DNA of 64,000 nucleotides, from positions 9,548,001 to 9,612,000 of the forward strand of contig OX359190.1 in assembly GCA_947172415.1 (NCBI GenBank), given 5' to 3'. Source of the stretch: Chondrosia reniformis (taxonomy: Eukaryota; Porifera; Demospongiae; Chondrillida; Chondrillidae). The position numbers and the translations under genes are program-made. Position 1 is the stretch's first letter, and every line of letters starts with the position of its first letter. The notes under the pieces are model-generated. The model was given only the letters and a program-made list of their open reading frames with translations, did not search any database and had not been told where the DNA came from. Positions 48,179-58,279 of the stretch are shown here, one piece after another.

Positions 48179-49296
48179 AGTATTTATATCTAAAAGTAAA
48201 GAAAATTGAGTAGAAAATCTTTAACTGCATCATGGGAAATTCAAATTGAATACTGCTTTTAATGTCTAAAAAATTGTATATCCTTGTTGTAATTGATCCT
48301 TGTTGTAATTGATCCAAACGAACGAGATATAAAAGGATACTGTTCTACTAGTGGAAGCTCTCACGTAGTTAACCTTCAAAATGTTAGCTCTGATGACACA
48401 CATTTTTGGTACGCAAATTTAAGCATTAGTTATTCTCTGTATTTGATTCCTTCAAAAATTATTGCTTAGTTTTGATGCAGTTGAATTATGTTAAGTTTTA
48501 CAACATTGGCAGGGCTAGAGGCAAACACGAAAAATCAGGGCGGTCGCCATAATTGTTACCAATTGAATAACTACTAGGATAACTCATGGCAACTACTACG
48601 AGTTCGAAGCAACCCACCTTTGTATTACCCTCTATAGATTCAAACCTCTTGTTGGAAGCTGGAGGGAAACGGCCTTAAGTTATCGACTTGACCTTTAAGA
48701 GGTCGGCAACCTCTGGAAGACGTAATTATGTGTCCAACTTTATGTGTACACACGGGAGTCACGTTCGTTTAATAAGGTGATTGACCATTTTTCCAGTGGC
48801 CTGACGAAATCACGCGCATGTTGTCAGCTCGGCTGATGGTGAGTCACACCTCCAGCCACGCCTACCACAGAGTACGTGCCAACAAAGGAATTTCATTGGT
48901 ACCAGTTGCTGCCAAGCCATTGACTGATAAACTTTTGGGATGTATTGACATTCTTGCTTGGCATATTATTCAATAAAGACATCAAACTATACATATTAGA
49001 TGATAGGGATTTCTTCTAACTGCACCTTATCTTTGTGAGATGGCTCATCTTTAGTCTTGTGAACATCTAGTAGCAACCTCCAGCAACTACCATCACTTGC
49101 TGAAGAAGACCAGGGCCGAAACATCCACTTTCGAATTACAAACTGTCTGGAAATTATTTAATTTTTTAATTTCCAGAAATCAAATTTATGAATAATTAAA
49201 CTTATTTATAAGTGTAAATAATTAATATATACTAAATGGTCACGCATATACAGTAAATGTAGTCACTTTGGTAATATCCTATAGTAAATACATGCT
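48179..49296. other. Gap between elongase genes
   Basis: A 1.1-kb region holding the promoter of the two-form elongase gene and the 3' flank of the intronless elongase. It also contains a plus-strand TATAAAAGG (48329-48337), followed 44 bp on by an ATG (48381) that opens MLALMTHIF and a G/GTACGC donor (see findings), and an R2 copy near 49010-49130. Confidence 0.5.
49010..49130. repeat. Palindromic repeat R2
   Basis: GAGATGGCTCATCTTTAGTC plus GCTGAAGAAGACCAGGGCCG AAACATCC; matches the copy at 14425. A string with the same core (GATGAAGACCTCCGGGTCGA) occurs near 24850 and 37725. Confidence 0.55.
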
Positions 49297-50229
49297 TCAG
49301 CGATGTCTAACAATTCCATTATAGTTAGACTTTCCATTCAAAAGAGTCAACTTTCCATTTCGAAGCTCATTATCTGTCACTTTGGTAATTTCTGGTGTGG
49401 TTTGTGGAGCATTCTTACTTTCCTTGGCTGGTTTTTTGACTATGTAAGCATTGTAGAAGAAATTGGCAAAGAGGATGGCGTAAGAGATATAGAAGAACAC
49501 TGAGATAGCAACAGCTATCCAGTCAATGCCACCGCAGAATCGTCCACTCAACCATGCCCGAACTGACACGAAATTGACATAGATTCCAACAAACATTTGA
49601 GACAGTTGCACTATTGTGATGCACTTTGAAACTGTCCTTGGAAACCGTCGTCCTGTTGCAGTGATTGCATAATACATGTACATGATTGAGTGAACAAAAA
49701 AATTTATGGAACCAAACCATATTCCCGGCCCTACAGGAAAGGCATAGCTATACCAACAATATATAAAGACGGTTACATGATGGTAGTAGTGAAGGAAGGG
49801 TAGCTTTGTTTTGCGTAGGACAATGAAGGCTGTATCTAACAGTTCTGGGAGCTTGGAAAATGCAAACAGAAAGGACCACAAACCCATTGCATGTACTCCT
49901 TTGTAAAATTTCAGGTCACAGGTGGTGTGCTCAAAACCTCCTTGCTTATATTGAGTATAAATCAGATAGGAACAGCGAAACAGACAGAAAATGCTAAAAG
50001 TACTGAGAAGGAAACTCCAAATACTTAGGGCTTTCCTGAGGTCGTACGGCTTTCGCTTTTCCATCCACTGCCTACCAACATAAATAAGTAGCAAGTATAT
50101 TGCTGAAAAGAGAAACGATAAAGTCCAATATTTCTTCATCCATAAAGTAATCTTTACATCATCAAATTGGGATTCCACTTCTCGAAGAGCATAATGAACG
50201 CTTGTAGCATACTGTACAACTGAATCCAT
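49297..50229 (-). CDS. ELOVL6-like fatty-acid elongase, intronless
   Basis: A single 310-residue frame. N-terminal spans (LSFLFSAIYLLLIYVG), KPYDLRKALSIWSFLLSTFS, then LPELLDTAFIVLRKTKLPFL with histidine box HYYHH, INFFVHSIMYMYYAI, and C-terminal spans. The tail has VKKPAKESKN. It is closest in form to the neighbouring two-exon elongase but lacks the intron at the conserved position. It could therefore derive from a retrocopy or from intron loss; no poly-A remnant or target duplication is evident. Complete length for the family (260-330). It is divergently paired with the elongase at 50693. Confidence 0.9.
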   Translation of the reverse strand: MDSVVQYATSVHYALREVESQFDDVKITLWMKKYWTLSFLFSAIYLLLIYVGRQWMEKRKPYDLRKALSIWSFLLSTFSIFCLFRCSYLIYTQYKQGGFEHTTCDLKFYKGVHAMGLWSFLFAFSKLPELLDTAFIVLRKTKLPFLHYYHHVTVFIYCWYSYAFPVGPGIWFGSINFFVHSIMYMYYAITATGRRFPRTVSKCITIVQLSQMFVGIYVNFVSVRAWLSGRFCGGIDWIAVAISVFFYISYAILFANFFYNAYIVKKPAKESKNAPQTTPEITKVTDNELRNGKLTLLNGKSNYNGIVRHR

Positions 50230-50692
50230 AGTGGTATTCTAACTAAATGTAATAGAACAATAAATAATTATAAAAAGGAATTCGCAGGCAACAACCGTAA
50301 TCAATTACCTATTCAAAGTCATATAACAGTGAAAGTACGTATCTTAAATAATTATTAATCAAATTATTAGTTTACAGGATAGACAGAATAGTGGGAATTC
50401 ACTATATCTCTACTCCAGGTACAATAAAAGCTAAAAGGTCAAATTTCCAGCTCAATTAAGTAAAGGCCCGAAACTAAATATTCAGGGCCTTTGATGATGA
50501 GAATATCTACAATAAAGTATAAATGAATTAGGCATCTTCCAGCTCACCTTTAGGTACGGGTTGTAACTGCGAGTCTACGCTGAAGCGAGACCTTTTTGAA
50601 GCGTGATGTGTGGGATTGGTAAAAGGTCGCCAATATTGTCCGTATACACGTATATTCGGACCACAGAGTCGTAAGTGCGGAAGTTGCATAAA
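50230..50692. promoter_or_regulatory. Shared head-to-head elongase promoter region
   Basis: 463 bp between the start codons of two divergent elongase genes. No TATA box is obvious; the right half (50560-50690) has more CpG than the surroundings. A bidirectional promoter is an inference from spacing. Confidence 0.4.
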
Positions 50693-51466
50693 ATGGGGTT
50701 AGGTGAGCTTTGAAACCAGAAATTTAGCCTGTGTGTCAGCCTTGTAAATTTTGCACTATTTACTGTTGTAGGTTCTGTCCTAGCAACGTTTTCCAGCCTC
50801 CCGAGTTTTCCACTCTTCGTTGCTTATCTTCTCTTCACCTCTTCTGCTCGATATTTCTGGAGATTCGTCGGACCTTATGAGCTGAAGATTCCACTGTTTT
50901 TGCACAATTTAGTCTGCTGGAGTCTCAGCATGTATACGTTTGTTGTTGGAGCATACGGCTTGGCAGTCTCGGATAGTTTACTGCCCATACGAGATGCAAA
51001 TCCACCATTGGTTCACATGGCTTACATATATTGGATCAGTAAGATAATTGAACTGATAGATACCGCTTTCATCATCCTTCGCCACAAAAAGAGACAACTG
51101 TCAACTCTTCATGTTTTTCACCATTCCAGCATGCTGTTGCTTGCTGATTATTCGTATAATATATCTCCTTGGACACCGATAATACTAGGACTGGTTATCA
51201 ACTCTTTTGTTCATGTAGTGATGTATGGATACTACATATTTTCTGTATTTTATGCGCCAAAAGAGAGTAGCTGGTGGAAAAGGGGGATCACCCTACTGCA
51301 AATGGCACAGTTTCTGTATGGTATTGTGTATAGTACTAATGGTTACCTCAATTTAGGCTATTGTTTTTACTCTGTCTTGTATCCAGCTATCATGCTCACT
51401 TTCTTTTCAAACTTTTATTACAACACATATATCCTTGGGAGAAAAAGAAATATCAAGAAAGAATGA
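50693..51466 (+). CDS. ELOVL-family elongase with HVFHH box (ELOVL1/2/4/5/7-like or divergent)
   Basis: Exons 50693-50702 (only ATGGGGTTAG) and 50772-51466; 705 nt, 234 residues. Motifs: IYWISKIIELIDTAFIILRH, histidine box HVFHH (the HxxHH type with Val, as in the polyunsaturated-chain elongases), INSFVHVVMYGYYIFSV, LLQMAQFLYGIVYS, FFSNFYYNTYI and the Lys-rich end RKRNIKKE, a likely ER-retrieval signal (KKxx-like). It is shorter than usual (about 270-300), lacking most of the N-terminal region. The 10-nt first coding exon was chosen because its donor (G/GTGAGC) and the acceptor TTGTAG/GT give an open frame into conserved sequence. An internal Met at 50900 would lose the first span. Confidence 0.8.
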
Positions 51467-51697
51467 TACGTTTTATGACTTCATTGAGGATAGCTAATGA
51501 CATATATATCTGCTATAAACATTTTTAATTTAAATCTCTCTGTGTTCTCTATACCGAACCATTTCGTACATTTTTATTACTAAACTGTACATAAAATTGA
51601 TGATTACTGCGGTAACCTGTAACAATTGATAAAAGCATGGATTAGAGCCTAAAGGGACTTCAAGTGTGTTACTGTACATGTAATTAAATCGAAGCGG

Positions 51698-53191
51698 ATG
51701 TCAGTACCACGTGCTTGGAGGGGCTTCCCCATGAAACTGTGGCATCCACAATTCCAGCGTTTCTCCTCTCTTTTGTGGCAGTGGATACTTTGCAATTTAT
51801 TCAGAATGTCTAACATGGAGATCGAAGAGGTTTTACAAGATAAGGAGGACCCTAAACCGAGTAAAATACCGAAAACATGTCCCAGTCAAGGCGAGCGAGA
51901 TTCTGACAAAGAAGGAGCGGAGTTCACTGGGAGGCAGACACTCAGAAAGAAGAAATGCGCCCTCCTCTTATCCTTTTGTGGTAAAGACTACAAAGGTATG
52001 CAGACAAACCCTGGCGTTAAAACTATTGAGGAAGAGCTGATAAGAGCTGTGTACCTATCGGGCGCCATCAGTGAAGAAATGAGAGACAATTTAGGCAAGC
52101 TGAAGTTTCAGCGTTGCGCTCGAACAGATAAGGGAGTGTCGGCCGCTCGACAACTTGTTTCCCTTAAAATGGTACCCGAAGCCTCACTTGTTGTTACAAT
52201 AAACGAGCACCTACCGAAAGATATTAAAGTGATGAAGTTATTTAGAGCCATCAAGTCCTTTAACAGCAAAGATTGGTGCGACTCCAGAACCTACGAATAC
52301 TTTATGCCAACGTACGCTTTTGCTCCGAGTTTGAGCGAAACTACGCGAAATTTTAGATTGCATGAAGGCCAAATTGAAAGGATTTCCCAATTGTTGAGGA
52401 AGTATCATGGCACCCACAACTTCCACAATTTCACTTCCGGTAGAACAGCTGGGGACCCTAGCTCCAAGAGATATATAATTAGTTTTGAATGCGATCAACC
52501 GAAAATTGTAAATGGAAATGAGTACATTTCTTTAAAAGTACAAGGTCAAAGCTTTGTGCTGCACCAAATAAGGAAAATGATTGGATTACTGATTGCTGTT
52601 GTGCGTGGTCACGTCTCAGAGGAGATATTTGAACGTTGCTTTTTGAAGGAGAAGGTGAATATACCTCGAGCACCAGGTCTGTACCTCATATTAGAAAATG
52701 TTCACTTTGATAGATATAACAGGAAGTTTGGGTCAGATGGCACTCATCAAGTACTGGAATGGACTGGAGAAGATATTAGAAGGAAAATTGAAGATTTTAA
52801 AGTAGAAAATATATTTAGTGTTATTCTAGAAACAGAATTAAAAGCGTCTCCAATGCTGGAATGGCTGGCTACACTTAATATACATACATATGATGATCCT
52901 GAATCCCTACCACACCTCTCAAGTGGGTGTGGTGTCCCCTTGCCACACCCCTCGAGCAAGTCTGATGTCCCCTTGCCACACCCCTCGAGCAAGTCTGATG
53001 TCCCCTTGCCACACCCCTTGAGCAAGTCTGATGTCCCCTTGCCACACCCCTCGAGCAAGTCTGATGTCCCCTTGCCACACCTCTTGAGCAAGTCTGATGT
53101 CCCCTTGCCACACCCCTCAAGCAAGTCTGATGTCCCCTTGCCACACCCTTTGAGCAAGTCTGACGTCCCCTTGCCACACCCCTCAGACTAG
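51698..53191 (+). CDS. PUS1: tRNA pseudouridine synthase 1
   Basis: Converts U to pseudouridine in tRNA (positions 27/28 and others) and other RNAs, in nucleus and mitochondria. A single-exon frame of 497 residues. TruA-type fold: LLLSFCGKDYKGMQTNPG, then FQRCARTDKGVSAARQLVSL with catalytic Asp144, SRTYEYFMPTYAFAP, YHGTHNFHNFTSG, VKGQSFVLHQIRKMIGL (here VQGQSFVLHQIRKMIGLL), and APGLYLILENVHFDRYN. The first 36 residues (RAWRGF, WHPQFQRFSSLLWQWILC) are basic/hydrophobic without acids and precede a second Met (codon 37). That matches the two-start layout of human PUS1: mitochondrial long form, nuclear short form. The last about 90 residues are eight 11-residue repeats (SKSDVPLPHPS) made by a 33-bp minisatellite. 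No intron. Confidence 0.95.
   Translation: MSVPRAWRGFPMKLWHPQFQRFSSLLWQWILCNLFRMSNMEIEEVLQDKEDPKPSKIPKTCPSQGERDSDKEGAEFTGRQTLRKKKCALLLSFCGKDYKGMQTNPGVKTIEEELIRAVYLSGAISEEMRDNLGKLKFQRCARTDKGVSAARQLVSLKMVPEASLVVTINEHLPKDIKVMKLFRAIKSFNSKDWCDSRTYEYFMPTYAFAPSLSETTRNFRLHEGQIERISQLLRKYHGTHNFHNFTSGRTAGDPSSKRYIISFECDQPKIVNGNEYISLKVQGQSFVLHQIRKMIGLLIAVVRGHVSEEIFERCFLKEKVNIPRAPGLYLILENVHFDRYNRKFGSDGTHQVLEWTGEDIRRKIEDFKVENIFSVILETELKASPMLEWLATLNIHTYDDPESLPHLSSGCGVPLPHPSSKSDVPLPHPSSKSDVPLPHPLSKSDVPLPHPSSKSDVPLPHLLSKSDVPLPHPSSKSDVPLPHPLSKSDVPLPHPSD
52916..53191 (+). repeat. 33-bp minisatellite forming the PUS1 C-terminus
   Basis: Eight copies of a 33-bp unit, GATGTCCCCTTGCCACACCC plus CTCGAGCAAGTCT, in frame to the PUS1 stop. 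The same unit forms an array at 58280-58612. Confidence 0.96.
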
Positions 53192-53803
53192 TCTGGTATA
53201 CAAGGTTATACAGTATAACAAGAGTTGGCCTACCTGCAGAGAAGATGCTATATAATTATTGCAGTTAAACATTCCACTCTCTTTTAAAGCAAGTAATAAT
53301 GATGGTTTTAATCTAAAACTATATATGCATTGGTCATTTTTGGTTACTGCTATTAAATGATGGATCATTTATATTTAAAAGGACTGATATAATCATGGTA
53401 AAAGGAGTATATGAGTCAATTGATTGGCCTATTTTTTATAACCAAACTTAATATTTCGTTTTAATTGAAGCCAGTTTGATCCATGCATGCGGAAGTGGAT
53501 GTCGCTACTAAATTTGGTTCTGGATTTAAATGTAAATGCCTCCCCTTCTATAGGTATACCTTCCTATATTATTGCTTAACCCTCCTATATTATTTCTTAA
53601 GTTTACCTTCATATACATATAATATCCTTTTCCCTAGATATTTTCTATATACAGTGCAAGTTATAATATACTAAGGTAATCTAATATAAATAATATAATT
53701 ATATATATAATAGTTCACACACCTATAGCTAGCTACCTATATGTTCTATTATCCAAGTTTCACACACTAAAATCATGCTATTGCAGCAACATCCAATTGT
53801 TGT
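53192..53803. other. PUS1 3' flank
   Basis: AT-rich; the 3' UTRs of PUS1 and of the convergent peptide gene must fall here. No coding sequence seen. Confidence 0.5.
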
Positions 53804-54268
53804 TTACTTCTTTCCAAAAGGCCAGCCTTGCGTCTTGGCCTTGACAAATGGCCAACCTTGCGTCTTGGCCTTGACAAATGGCCAACCTTGTGCCTTAGCT
53901 TCACCTAATGCTTGGTTTCTTGCAACATGATTCAAATAACGCTGCCAGATATAGTCTTCAATGCCACCTTCATCCTCATCATCTTGAGCTACACCTTCAT
54001 CCTCATCCTCACCTTGAGATTCAGCAAGTTGAGACATCAGCTCATTGAATAGCGCTTCTTCTTCGGCTCTGGAATAGTCAGGTTCTTCAGCTATATATTA
54101 TATATATATTTATGATATTGGTATATATAGTATAAGTTGATATATGTAGTAAATATATATAATATACATATACATATAGTTTGGTAATATATACATACCA
54201 ATAACTGCACGAGCAGAGGTGGTGTAGACAACTGCAGTTAGGAGGAGAAGAATGGAGACCACTTTCAT
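53804..54268 (-). CDS. Secreted peptide precursor A, Trp-Pro-Phe repeat tail
   Basis: Exons 54268-54199 and 54090-53804; 118 residues. Signal peptide MKVVSILLLLTAVVYTTSA (about 20 residues). An acidic propiece follows (AEEPDYSRAEEEALFNELMS, then GEDEDEGVAQDDEDEGG), then a helix-like connector IEDYIWQRYLNHVARNQ. The C-terminal tail is three tandem copies of a 10-residue unit (KAKTQGWPFV) ending GKK-stop. GKK is a typical amidation/carboxypeptidase signal, so the last peptide would end in Phe-amide. The propiece is almost the same as in precursors B-D but the tail is unrelated. The repeated 30-bp DNA unit (about 53815-53905) shows that the tail arose by local duplication. Function not known; antimicrobial, toxin-like or signalling roles are possible. 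Confidence 0.78.
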
Positions 54269-54381
54269 CTTCGTACAGTTTTCAGTTTCTTGTTGAGTAT
54301 AAGGTTTCTTTAGGGATGTGAGGTGAATTGACTTCTCTCTGTTCACCCTTTTACGTATAGCCAGAGCTTGTAACTCTTCTG

Positions 54382-55957
54382 TTACTGTGTATGTGGACAT
54401 AATGTAAAAGTTGCACCTACATACATTTAACAAGCTCTTATGTGTCAAATGTACATCAGTTCCTGGACCATTAAATTTTGACAACAGCAAATGCCTATAT
54501 ACATATTATAGTACAGAATTCCTATTAGAAGTGTGTATATATAATATATATTATGTGTATTGTGTAAGTGCACGCAACAGACCCAGAAATAGGACCTATA
54601 CATCTATTTCATTACATCAATACATTCTATACACTTTGGTCAAGGAAACATTTCCCATTATATATAACACTATATTTTAAACTTGCATATATAGAGTGCA
54701 CTTCTAATTAGTGGTTTTTAATGAATTAGTACAACTTACATAATATTATACATAGACCCACTAAATTCATCCTCCTTGTTTACATACGTACATATGTATA
54801 CAGCCAGGATTAACTCATACTTATATAAGTACCCCATAGAGCTCAACATTTAAGAACATGTTGACTTCAAGCTTAAGGTCCTATATTCACTTATTTAAAA
54901 AGAAAGGCAGTTGTTTTAAAAATCTAAAGTCTAGCTATATTCTTAGGAGTGTCTAGATTACACCCCATACCTGCCCTAGAAAATAATATGGGCTGGAGGA
55001 GTGCCTCAGAAAGACAATTAGTACAAGCAGTACTATTTTTTAGAAAGGTATCCATCATGGAATCAAACAGATTGTGTTATATGATACTACAATATATGTT
55101 TTAAAAATTCTAAAGTCTAGCTATATGAAAAATTGAAAAAGATCAGAATAATTAATCCATTGCAATTAATTGCTTCCAAAATAACTTCATCTTTCATAAT
55201 ATATACCTTTCAGGTCATTTCTCTATATTTTTCATCCAGGTCATTTGATGTATTCCTCTCTCTAGTTACCATAGATACTCAAGACGAGTAAAATAGATTG
55301 CTCAAAGGGATTATATAGTTTCACAATGAGTCAAACTGATCTATAGGATACAGAGAACCTGTTAAGCATGTACTACACAACTCTCCCAACAGAATTACAA
55401 TAGCTAGGTGTTACTAATTACTAGGGAGTGGTAGACATGCTAAATCTGCATGGTAGTCCCATTGAACAGATGTAATCCAGGACTGGTACAGTTGTTCTAC
55501 TTGCTGCTTTCATTATATACTTTCTTTAACCACCTGAATGGGTTAAGCCAACAACTTTAATGATTCCCTAACACTCAATCCTTCTTCGTTCTTAATTGGA
55601 CATGTTGCTAGGTAACTGAAATTTGATTTCCATGACAATTCTTTCAAAGAAATAGAGTATAGGTTGCATAAGTATTACAAACTACATTTTGAACAGTCTC
55701 AAAAGTAAGCATTCTTAAAAATGTGGATTATACATCGCTAATCATAACATGTACAGTAACTTGAAAGAAAAACAAACCTTATAGACTTCATCTAAAGCTG
55801 ATACATTGTTTGTCTGATTCCAGTCCATAAACAAGATGACCTACCAATCAGTGTAGTTTAGGGCATGATCAATGCCTAAGTTCCTCAAATCAGTCAACTA
55901 TAAAGCTGCAGCAGCAATGGCCATTTTGGATTCACAAATTGATTGACCCCAATAGCA
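54382..55957. repeat. Segmental duplication, copy 1 (pairs with 60075-61650)
   Basis: About 1.58 kb, offset 5693 bp, virtually identical to copy 2 over its whole length; the one difference I noticed by eye is in GGATTCACAAATTG versus GGATTCCCAAATTG. It begins about 115 bp upstream of precursor A's start codon. No coding gene seen inside. Confidence 0.95.
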
Positions 55958-57158
55958 TTTAGTACATAATAAAGCTATACATATCTATATAACTTTAGAG
56001 TTGCATGGGTCAATGACACAGTTATCACCATGGTTACCTACACGAAGTACTATTGCCAAATATATCCAGTTTACAGTAGCCAAGTAGTCATGGCAACGCA
56101 TCAGATGATGTGAAAAGAAGTAACAGTAAAGCATGACGACTGAATGGATGGATCACCTCTAAAGAACATTTTCTGTTAATACTGCATGGACTCATAAACT
56201 CCTAAATATTTTGGTTTATTTTTACCATAGAACTAGTAAACCATTCAGTATTTTATTTTTTGTGAATACTTCATTTTATTATTGTAATTGCTATTATATT
56301 ATTATTATTATTATACCATAATACCATAAGTTTGCTAGTAGCTATATCAACTAAAACGTGTATAGTGCTGCAAATCAAGCTATTAAGGGGAAGTCCCTTC
56401 ACGTGACCCCACGTTTGCTCGTAGTATGCGCTTCAGTGTTCAAACTCTCGAGATGTTTGGCCACTAAAGATGTTCGCGTAAGCCTACAACCACACTCTGT
56501 GATTTCCTTTATTAGATTATTCAGCCTGCCTCTTGTTTTGAGGGTTATTAGAGTCATATATTGAATACGAAAGGCACCCATCTCATTGTTTCAAATGCTA
56601 AAGTCTAGCTATATGAAAAATTGAAAAAAATCTTTTAAAATATATAATTCCTTTTGATTTGCATAACTAAACCAAGTCTTCTTAAATTTTCTTTTAATCA
56701 TTTTTGTTTTATATGGGGATAGTTGATGTGAAACACATTATTTTTTCTATATAACTTTAGAGTTGCATTGTCAATGACACAGCTATCACCATGGTTACCT
56801 ACACGAAGTACTATTGCCAAATATCCAATTTACAGTAGCCAAGTAGTCATGGCAACACAACAATCGGCAACACATTATTGGTGAGTTTTCATAACTCACC
56901 ATGCAATCAATATATGCTATGAAGACCTCCGCTTATATAATTAATTTTTGCTGCACACTGTAACTTATATTATCAAATGAATTATATGTGATAATAATTG
57001 CACACAAAACACTAAGACTACCAAACCTACGTATATATTTGATTTATGTCCCAGACTACCTGATTTATATAGTTCACACACACACACTAAATTATGTTCT
57101 TTATGTTAATTGCACACTGAAAGCAGAAAAGTAATCCAAATCCACAACATCCACATCT
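55958..57158. other. Diverged duplicated spacer between precursors A and B
   Basis: Contains blocks repeated at 59100-59290 and 61800-62700, such as CTATATAACTTTAGAGTTGC, ATCACCATGGTTACCTACAC, ACAGTAGCCAAGTAGTCATG and GTGCTGCAAATCAAGCTATT. These are older copies of the flanks of the peptide genes. The open frame at 56358-56564 is matched at 62265-62462 but with indels, so I do not call it a gene. Confidence 0.6.
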
Positions 57159-57617
57159 TTATTTCTTCCCTACTGCGTTGGCTATACGACATGCATGGTG
57201 GACGTATGGCATAGCCTTTTTAACAAAGCCACTCACTCTACGTATAAAGCTTCCCCATTGTATCTTAGCCTTTCCATTTCCTTGAGTCCTTGCTACATGC
57301 TGGAGGTAACGCTGCAAGATATAGTCTTCAAGGCCACCTTCATCATCATCATCTTGAGCTACACCTTCATCCTCATCCTCACCTTGAGATTCAGCAAGTT
57401 GAGACATCAGCTCATTGAATAGGGCTTCTTCTTCAGCTCTGGAATAGTCAGGTTCTTCAGCTATATATATATATACGTATATATATTGTTGATATTGGTA
57501 TATACACATATATATAGATTGATCATGATAATACATTCTATCCTTACCAGTAACTGCACGAGCAGAGGTGGTGTAGACAACTGCAGTTAGGAGGAGAAGA
57601 ATGGAGACCACTTTCAT
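57159..57617 (-). CDS. Secreted peptide precursor B, cationic tail with one Cys
   Basis: Exons 57617-57548 and 57460-57159; 123 residues. Same signal peptide and acidic propiece as precursor A (DYSRAEEEALFNELMSQLAE). Connector LEDYILQRYLQHVARTQ. Tail about 35 residues from GNGKAKIQ: WGSFIRRVSGFVKKAMPY, VHHACRIANAVGKK. The tail is Lys/Arg-rich, can form an amphipathic helix, and carries a single Cys, so a disulfide dimer is possible. GKK-stop predicts C-terminal amidation (Val-amide). The stop codon TAA is part of AATAAA. TATA box at 57704-57697, 80 bp upstream of the ATG. Confidence 0.85.
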   Translation of the reverse strand: MKVVSILLLLTAVVYTTSARAVTGKDRMYYHDQSIYMCIYQYQQYIYVYIYIAEEPDYSRAEEEALFNELMSQLAESQGEDEDEGVAQDDDDEGGLEDYILQRYLQHVARTQGNGKAKIQWGSFIRRVSGFVKKAMPYVHHACRIANAVGKK

Positions 57618-57696
57618 CTTCGTACAGTTTTCAGTTTCTTGTTGAGTATAAGGTTTCTTTAGGGATATGAGGTGAATTGACTGCTCTGTGTCCACC

Positions 57697-57704
57697 CTTT
57701 TATA
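57697..57704 (-). promoter_or_regulatory. TATA box of precursor B
   Basis: TATAAAAG on the minus strand, 80 bp before the ATG. The whole 5' leader (TCAATTCACCTCATATCCC and CAACAAGAAACTGAAAACTG) is conserved among the four precursor genes. At gene A the TATA stretch is interrupted. Confidence 0.7.
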
Positions 57705-58279
57705 GCCAGAGCTTGTAACTTTCCTGGGAAGTATAGACTTTATTAAAAATCTGCATAATTTAAAACGCCCGAGTGAGTTGCACACAACAGACCCAGAAAT
57801 AGGACCTATACATCTATTTCATCACATCAATACTTTCTATACACTTTGGTCAAGGAAACATTTCCCAATTTATACAACACTAGATCTTGAACTTGTGTTA
57901 TAATAATAGAATGCACTTCTAATTAGTGGTTTTTTAATTAATTCCATACAGTAGTGCATATATAACTGTATATAAAATTGTTAACGTCTATAGCTATATG
58001 AAAACTCACAAGATAAGAGGAAAGCATTTGTTCCAAAATAACTTCCTCTTTATCATATACGTACTTTTCAGGTCATTTCTCTATGATTTTTCAGCAATTC
58101 AAATCCAACATCTCAATATTCATGTGCATAGCCTCGTATGTTTCCAATGCTCAAGAGATATAGTTGAATGTATATTTAACCATGATTTTGTACTTCTATA
58201 TATATATATATATACCTAAACTGTATAATTAATTATGTTTTGAATGTTATCAATTAAAATACGTATACATATAGTTAAT

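Noticed and set aside
54411-54680. 89-codon frame present identically at 60104-60373
   Set aside because: Identity comes from the recent segmental duplication; the frame is low-complexity and has no homology clue or signal.
56358-56564. 68-codon frame matched at 62265-62462
   Set aside because: The two copies differ by indels that are not multiples of three and by frame content, so no coding constraint is seen.
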